NCBI GenBank assembly: GCA_017515465.1
Contig: JAFWFV010000026.1
Span: 16,173-80,172 of the forward strand
DNA: 64,000 bases
Source: Clostridiales bacterium
GTDB taxonomy: Bacteria > Bacillota > Clostridia > Saccharofermentanales > Saccharofermentanaceae
Direction of reading: 5' to 3'
This document shows positions 63,611-64,000 of the stretch, piece after piece. Position 1 is the first letter of the stretch. Every line of letters begins with the position of its first letter. The position numbers and the translations under genes are program-made. The notes beneath the pieces are model-generated. The model had not been told where the DNA came from. It did no database searches and worked only from the letters and a program-made list of their open reading frames with translations.

Positions 63611-64000
63611 ATGGGAATGACCATTACTCAGAAGATCCTGGCCAGACATGCAGGTGTCCCGTCCGTAGAACCGGGTGATCTTATCGAGGCATCTCTCGAT
63701 GTCGTTCTCGGCAACGATGTAACCACACCTCCTGCTATCAAGGTATTCGAACAGGTCGGAAACGGCAAGGTCTTTGACAAGGACAGGATCTGCCTGATAC
63801 CTGATCACTTTACTCCCAACAAAGACATTAAATCCGCAGAGCTCAATAAGTGCATGAGATGTTTTGCCAGACAGCAGGGCATCAGCAACTACTATGAACT
63901 TGGAAGGAAGGAAATGGGCATTGAGCATGTCATACTTCCCGATAACGGATTGGTCTTTCCGGGAGACCTCGTTATCGGAGCGGATTCCCATACATGCACC
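63611..64000 (+). CDS. leuC: 3-isopropylmalate dehydratase large subunit, 3' end outside the window
   Basis: The first 130 codons of an aconitase-family protein that runs off the window, from the ATG at 63611 (GAGGTG 7 nt upstream; an ATG at 63617 is also in frame). The sequence starts [15 protein letters not shown], has the CMRC segment typical of the archaeal-like LeuC2/HacA branch and ends at GADSHTC, the conserved aconitase motif. It isomerises isopropylmalate in leucine synthesis with a LeuD partner; homoaconitase is the alternative. Together with leuA at 46 kb it belongs to the leucine pathway, with its own promoter. Confidence 0.85.
   Translation, partial: MGMTITQKILARHAGVPSVEPGDLIEASLDVVLGNDVTTPPAIKVFEQVGNGKVFDKDRICLIPDHFTPNKDIKSAELNKCMRCFARQQGISNYYELGRKEMGIEHVILPDNGLVFPGDLVIGADSHTCT

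Overview
The window reads as chromosomal DNA of a Gram-positive, probably strictly anaerobic bacterium of class Clostridia. The evidence is a leucine T-box leader, SpoIIE-type and HD-GYP regulators, a four-domain flavodiiron protein with rubredoxin, a LicD-type transferase, BspA and DUF285 surface repeat proteins, and promoters of the TTGACA/TATAAT type. Genus is not resolvable by eye; gut or rumen Lachnospiraceae/Oscillospiraceae-like lineages are plausible. I count 47 protein genes (46 on +, one on -), one tRNA on each strand, and no phage, insertion sequence or CRISPR array.

Layout. 1-4.6 kb: truncated SpoIIE phosphatase, flavin-binding PPOX protein, GltD-like iron-sulfur flavoprotein and a flavodiiron/flavin reductase/rubredoxin fusion (oxygen defence). 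4.6-10.2 kb: a beta-propeller HD-GYP receptor, a lipoprotein on the minus strand and a BspA-type leucine-rich-repeat protein. 10.3-16.5 kb: a type IIA topoisomerase pair followed directly by a membrane protein with a degenerate NodB-like domain. 16.5-21.2 kb: PH-domain protein, sirtuin with a lysine-rich histone-H1-like tail, membrane MutS-like ATPase and lysA. 21.2-25.6 kb: a PIN-like/kinase fusion, a vWA protein, a PP2C phosphatase and a coiled-coil protein, which form a TerY-P (YegI/YegK/YegL-like) signalling module with its own good promoter. 25.6-38.7 kb: M18 aminopeptidase, cardiolipin synthase, amidohydrolase, heterodimeric ABC exporter, murD, DUF285 surface protein and MATE pump.

38.7-49.3 kb: tRNA-Trp (-), proC, rnhA, nudF, ftsK, pncC, murJ, T-box/leuA, acyltransferase and tRNA-Leu. 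Both tRNA genes are followed at their 3' side, in the same relative orientation, by copies of one palindromic repeat family. 49.3-54.5 kb: hybrid histidine kinase, REC-(degenerate GGDEF)-EAL regulator and HPt protein, enough parts for a complete phosphorelay ending in c-di-GMP hydrolysis. 54.5-64 kb: antiporter, GT39-like membrane enzyme, ACT protein, a nicotinamidase-acetyltransferase fusion, lipoprotein, ABC-F ATPase, LicD protein, YcxB-like protein, an unusual NUDIX hydrolase and the start of leuC.

Most unusual items: the tRNA-associated palindromic repeats, the PIN-kinase TerY-P module, the sirtuin with a histone-like tail, the NodB-like pseudoenzyme behind parC, the membrane MutS-like ATPase, and the nicotinamidase-GNAT fusion. 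All family assignments come from reading motifs; no database search was run.
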